Part shown: positions 59,811 to 64,000 of the stretch, in pieces
How positions within the stretch are numbered: the stretch's first letter is position 1
How the letters are laid out: every line of letters starts with the position of its first letter
NCBI RefSeq assembly: GCF_949987535.1
Contig: NW_026646029.1
Span: 1,364,001 to 1,428,000 of the forward strand
Reading direction: 5' to 3'
DNA: 64,000 bases
DNA from: Balaenoptera acutorostrata
Lineage: Eukaryota > Chordata > Mammalia > Artiodactyla > Balaenopteridae
Made by a program: the position numbers and the translations under genes
Notes under the pieces: generated by a model
The model's database searches: none
Told to the model about the DNA's origin: nothing
The model's input: only the letters and a program-made list of their open reading frames with translations

Positions 59811-61568
59811 TCATTTGAAACCCTTGCTTTATGCATCATCCCACCTCACCTTTCCCGTTAAGCAGCCATTGTGTTTCCTAAACGGGTGACTCTGTTCTGT
59901 TTTGTAATTTAGTTCAAGTGTAGCGCTTTTTACATTCCCTGTATAAGTGATATCTTAGGATAAGTGTCTTTTTCTGTGTGACTTATTTCACTTAGAATCG
60001 TCATACCTAAATCCACTCATCATGCTGCTACTAGCCTTATGACGTTGATTTCATGGCTGAGTGATATTCCATTGTACATAAGGACCACAACTTCTTTACC
60101 CATTTTTCTCTTTCCTGGGATATTTAAGGTGGAACGAAGTGAAGGTTCTTGTCAACAGAGCAGCCCTAAACTTTGGGGTGCCTGTGTCTTGCTGATTTTG
60201 AGTTTTCCCAATTTCTACGCCCATGAGTGGAAGTGCCCTATGCTCTCTAAGCTGAGTTTTTTAGATGTTTCAGGACACACCGTCCACTTCTCCAGAGTGG
60301 CTGTTGGCAATTTACATCCCGCCCATCAGCGTAGCAAGGCTCCCGTTCCTCCATGGCCTGTACTGCATTTCTGGTTTTGACACTTTATTCAGCATGGCCC
60401 TATTGACCGATGGGAAGCGAGACTTCTTTGTAGCGCTGATTTGCCTTTCCAGGTTGCTTGGTTGGCCAAAAAGGGCGTATGCGTTTTTTCCTGAATATAT
60501 TCAGGAAAAGACGCATACGCCCTTTTTGGCCAAGGGCATCATTGTCGAGGTTTTGCCGCTTTTCCTGTGCTTTAAAGGCGATTCGAATCTACCTCCTGAA
60601 ATCTGTTTCCTGCAATTCTGCCTTGCTTTCATATCCTCTTCGTTGCCTTCCCTCAATATATTTGTGGACGAGACTTATCATTTATAACTCTGCAGGTTTG
60701 TGAATTGCAGTGCCCCTGAGCTCCATTTTTCAGCTCGCTTTCTTGGGAGCTGGCCGCAAAAGCGCAGGATTGCTTCGGGCCCTATTCTGGTTCCGGGCGG
60801 CAGGCTGAGCCTGTGGTTAATTCTTCTTCCTGATGGGAAAATAGAGTGAGCTGTGCCTGTCCCAACACCTAGAGCTAGTCTCTCATTGGTTCCCCCTCTT
60901 CCCGTTCATCCTCAGGACAAATTGCAACCTGTACAGAACAGGAGGTTAAAGGTGCTGATTCTCCAAGGAGGGAGCTTGCTAGTAAAGCGGCCTGAATGGC
61001 GAACCCGAGCACAAGGAGATGCGAAATGAGGTGCGTTTTAGAAACCTTTCCCGATCACACGGTGTACCATCTTCTGGGTTTCTCATGCATGTTTTCGATG
61101 TAGGAAGATGCCCTTGAACCTGGAGATTTGGGACCCATGGGATGGCTACCACCCAGTATTACTTTAAAGGGTCTGCGTTTGCTCACCCAACCTCACCAAA
61201 CATCTCAGCCCCAAGAGTGTCCACCCTTATGTCTCAATCAGCTGTGGGTCTAGATATGGTCAATCCAGGTGGCATCACAGCCCCTGAACGAATTTCCTAA
61301 GAATTTCTCTCTTTTTCACTGTCTTTGTTTCACGGGTTTTTAAAAGTAATTGATTTTTATAATGGGGTTTAGCTGCTTTTCACTGCTGTGTGTATGCCGC
61401 TTTACACCCACTTGACTCACTTACAGAGAGATGGCAATACATAGGTTTTAAGATTCTTACTAGTCAGATATATTCTTGGGCGGTGAATAGGGGGTGTTGA
61501 GTGCAGTTCACTGAGCAAGGAGTAGGTCTTGTCTATTACATACTGGGTTTATGGAACGGTATCTGAGC
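59811..61568 (+). repeat. Satellite monomer 35 (B3 head, B1 tail)
   Basis: 1,758 bp with the B3 2-bp loss near 59870. The B3 head carries the private 'gcatcatcccacc' and 'gaagtgaagg', and the palindrome at 60462-60533 has A to G. The tail is B1 ('tgtacagaac', 'accacccag', 'acatactggg'). It stays in family B where the other B3-headed hybrids switch to A. Confidence 0.95.
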
Positions 61569-63326
61569 TCATTTGAAACCCTTGCTTTATGCATCACCCC
61601 ACCTCACCTTTCCCGTTAAGCAGCCATAGTGTGTTTTCTAAACGTGTGACTCTGTTCTGTTTTGTAATTCAGTTCAAGTGTAGTGGTTTTTACATTCCCT
61701 CTATAAGTGATATCTTAGGATAAGTGTCGTTTTCTTTGTGACTTATTTCACTTAGAATCGTCATACCTAAATCCACTCATCATGCTGCTACTAGCCTTAT
61801 GACGTTGATTTCATGGCTGAGTGATATTCCATTGTACATAAGGACCACAACTTCTTTACCCATTTTTCTCTTTCCTGGGATATTTAAGGTGGAACGACGT
61901 GGAGGTTCTTGTCAACAGAGCAGCCCTAAACTTTGGGGTGCCTGTGTCTTCCTGATTTTGAGTTTTCCCAATTTCTACGCCCATGAGTGGAAGTGCCCTA
62001 TGCTCTCTAAGCTGAGTTTTTTAGATGTTTCAGGACACACCGTCCACTTCTCCAGAGTGGCTGTTGGCAATTTACATCCCGCCCATCAGCGTAGCAAGGC
62101 TCCCGTTTCTCCATGGCCTGTCCTGCATTTCTGGTTTTGACCCTTTATTCAGCATGGCCCTTTTGACCGATGGGAAGCGAGACTTCTTTGTAGCGCTGAT
62201 TTGCCTTTAGGTTGCTTGGTTGGCCAAAAAGGGCGTATGCGTTTTTTCCTGAATATATTCAGGAAAAAACGCATACGCCCTTTTTGGCCAAGGGCATCAT
62301 TGTCGAGGTTTTGCTGCTTTTCCTGTGCTTTAAAGGCGATTCGAATCTACCTCCTGAAATCTGTTTCCTGCAATTCTGCCTTGCTTTCAAATCCTCTTCG
62401 TTGCCTTCCCTCAATATATTTGTGGACGAGAGTTATCATTTATAACTCTGCAGGTTTGTGAATTGCAGTGCCCCTGAGCTCCATTTTTCAGCTCGCTTTC
62501 TTGGGAGCTGGCCGCAAAAGCGCAGGATTGCTTCGGGCCCTATTCTGGTTCCGGGTGGCAGGCTGAGCCTGTGGTTAATTCTTCTTCCTGATGGGAAAAT
62601 AGAGTGAGCTGTGCCTGTCCCAACACCTAGAGCTAGTCTCTCATTGGTTCCCCCTCTTCCCGTTCATCCTCAGGACAAATTGCAACCTGTACGGAACAGG
62701 AGGTTAAAGGTGCTGATTCTCCAAGGAGGGAGCTTGCTAGTAAAGCGGCCTGAATGGCGAACCCGAGCACAAGGAAATGCGAAATGAGGTGCGTTTTAGA
62801 AACCTTTCCCGATCACACGGCGTACCATCTTCTGGGTTTCTCATGCCTGTTTTCGAGGTAGGAAGATGCCCTTGAACCTGGAGATTTGGGACCCATGGAA
62901 TGGCTACCACGCAGTATTACTTTAAAGGGTCTGCGTTTGCTCACCCAACCTCACCAAACCTCTCAGCCCCAAGAGTGTCCACCCTTAGGTCTCAATCAGC
63001 TGTGGGTCTAGATATGGAAAATCCAGGTGGCATCACAGCCCCTGAACGAATTTCCTAAGAATTTCTCTCTCTTTCACTGTCTTTGTTTCACGGGTTTTTA
63101 AAAGTAATTGATTTTTATAATGGGGTTTAGCTGCTTTTCACTGCTGTGTTAATGCTGCTTTACACCCACTAGACTCACTTACAGAGAGATTGCAATACAT
63201 AGGTTTTAAGATTATTACTAGTCAGATATATTCTTGGGCGGTGAATAGGGGGTGTTGAGTCCAGTTCACTGAGCAAGGAGTAGGTCTTATCTATTACATA
63301 TTGGGTTTATTGAACGGTATCTGAGC
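61569..63326 (+). repeat. Satellite monomer 36 (family B mosaic)
   Basis: 1,758 bp. The start is B1 ('gtagtggttt', 'tgtcgttttc'), followed by 'cgtcatacc' and 'gacgttgattt', then a B2 middle and end. Two bases are lost just before the palindrome ('gcctttaggttgc' for 'gcctttccaggttgc'). The palindrome at 62220-62291 is still perfect. Confidence 0.95.
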
Positions 63327-64000
63327 TCATTTGAAACCCTTGCTTTATGCATCACCCCACCTCACCTTTCCCGTTAAGCAGCCATTGTGTTTCCTAAACG
63401 GGTGACTCTGTTCTGTTTTGTAATTTAGTTCAAGTGTAGGGCTTTTTACATTCCCTGTATAAGTGATATCTTAGGATAAGTGTCTTTTTCTGTGTGACTT
63501 ATTTCACTTAGAATCGTCATACCTAAATCCACTCATCATGCTGCTACTAGCCTTATGACGTTGATTTCATGGCTGAGTGATATTCCATTGTACATAAGGA
63601 CCACAACTTCTTTACCCATTTTTCTCTTTCCTGGGATATTTAAGGTGGAACGAAGTGGAGGTTCTTGTCAACAGAGCAGCCCTAAACTTTGGGGTGCCTG
63701 TGTCTTGCTGATTTTGAGTTTTCCCAATTTCTACGCCCATGAGTGTAAGTGCCCTATGCTCTCTAAGCTGAGTTTTTTAGATGTTTCAGGACACACCGTC
63801 CACTTCTCCAGAGTGGCTGTTGGCAATTTACATCCCGCCCATCAGCGTAGCAAGGCTCCCGTTCCTCCATGGCCTGTACTGCATTTCTGGTTTTGACACT
63901 TTATTCAGCATGGCCCTATTGACCGATGGGAAGCGAGACTTCTTTGTAGCGCTGATTTGCCTTTCCAGGTTGCTTGGTTGGCCAAAAAGGGCGTATGCGT
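63327..64000 (+). repeat. Satellite monomer 37, partial (B3 head)
   Basis: The first 674 bp of a B3-type unit ('gccattgtgtttcct', 'aatttagttc'), with private 'tagggcttttt' and 'gagtgtaagtg'. The window ends 23 bp into its palindrome (from 63978), so the array clearly continues. Confidence 0.95.

Larger units (their letters stand above)
1..64000 (+). repeat. Satellite DNA array, ~1.76-kb monomer, probable cetacean common satellite
   Basis: The motif 'ctgagctaatttgaaaccc' or its variant 'ctgagctcatttgaaaccc' recurs every 1,757-1,760 bp, giving 36 whole monomers and one partial one, all direct repeats. The average period is 1,759 bp. Length differences come from 1-2 bp indels that can be located. 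No spacer, inversion or foreign insertion interrupts the array, and both ends run out of the window inside it. Monomer length and L1-derived content match what I recall of the cetacean common satellite (about 1,760 bp outside delphinoids). The name is from recall; the tandem structure is seen directly. The array is expected to be constitutive heterochromatin and non-coding. The monomer start used here is arbitrary, set by base 1. Confidence 0.95.

Noticed and set aside
1..64000. CRISPR array
   Set aside because: Repeats are 1.76 kb with no unique spacers, so the regular spacing is satellite periodicity.
1..64000. Bovine-type satellite I (about 1.4 kb) or alpha satellite (171 bp)
   Set aside because: The period is 1,757-1,760 bp with no 31-bp, 171-bp or 1.4-kb sub-period visible.
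1..64000. A bacterial or phage gene cluster or an undescribed defence system
   Set aside because: There are no coding regions, no ribosome-binding context, and only one repeated mammalian-type sequence.

Overview
The whole window is one uninterrupted tandem satellite array: 36 complete head-to-tail monomers of 1,757-1,760 bp, all in the same orientation, plus a 674-bp start of a 37th. No functional gene is present and nothing unrelated to the repeat is inserted. I found no rRNA, tRNA, CRISPR, telomeric or microsatellite sequence. The open reading frames that recur in every monomer are by-products of the repeat.

Organism: the monomer length, and the L1-derived sequence inside it, fit the common cetacean satellite. 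From memory, that satellite is about 1.76 kb in baleen whales and several toothed-whale lineages and about 1.58 kb in delphinoids, and a published report described it as L1-derived. A non-delphinoid whale is therefore the most likely source. I recognised this by reading and recall, not by a database search, and I cannot name the species.

Monomer anatomy (numbered from the copy at base 1): about 1-121, together with the last ~90 bp of the preceding monomer, resembles an antisense L1 3' UTR. About 122-900 is an antisense, decayed L1 ORF2 C-terminus whose stop codon is still recognisable. Embedded in it at 654-725 is a perfect 72-bp palindrome that looks like a mariner-type MITE. About 905-1670 is a conserved block I cannot assign.

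Layout: monomers 1-2 are near-identical. Monomers 3-10 form four copies of a two-monomer higher-order repeat of 3,517-3,518 bp. Monomers 11-18 are a mixed set of the same family (family A). A second, diverged family (B) enters in the second half of monomer 19, near 32.7-32.8 kb, and alternates with A to the end of the window. Family borders lie inside hybrid monomers (19, 23, 25, 26, 28, 30, 33). Several tandem duplications by unequal crossover can be read directly. The clearest is a 5,278-bp duplication (40151-45428 and 45429-50706) whose crossover maps to 29 bp at 45400-45428. Single-monomer duplications have junctions in monomers 15 and 32. Every monomer length difference is explained by small indels that I located, several of them in the A-tracts of the palindrome.

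The most interesting content is therefore structural: a satellite built from an antisense L1 tail, a nested near-perfect palindrome in every unit, and a readable record of unequal exchange between two monomer families.
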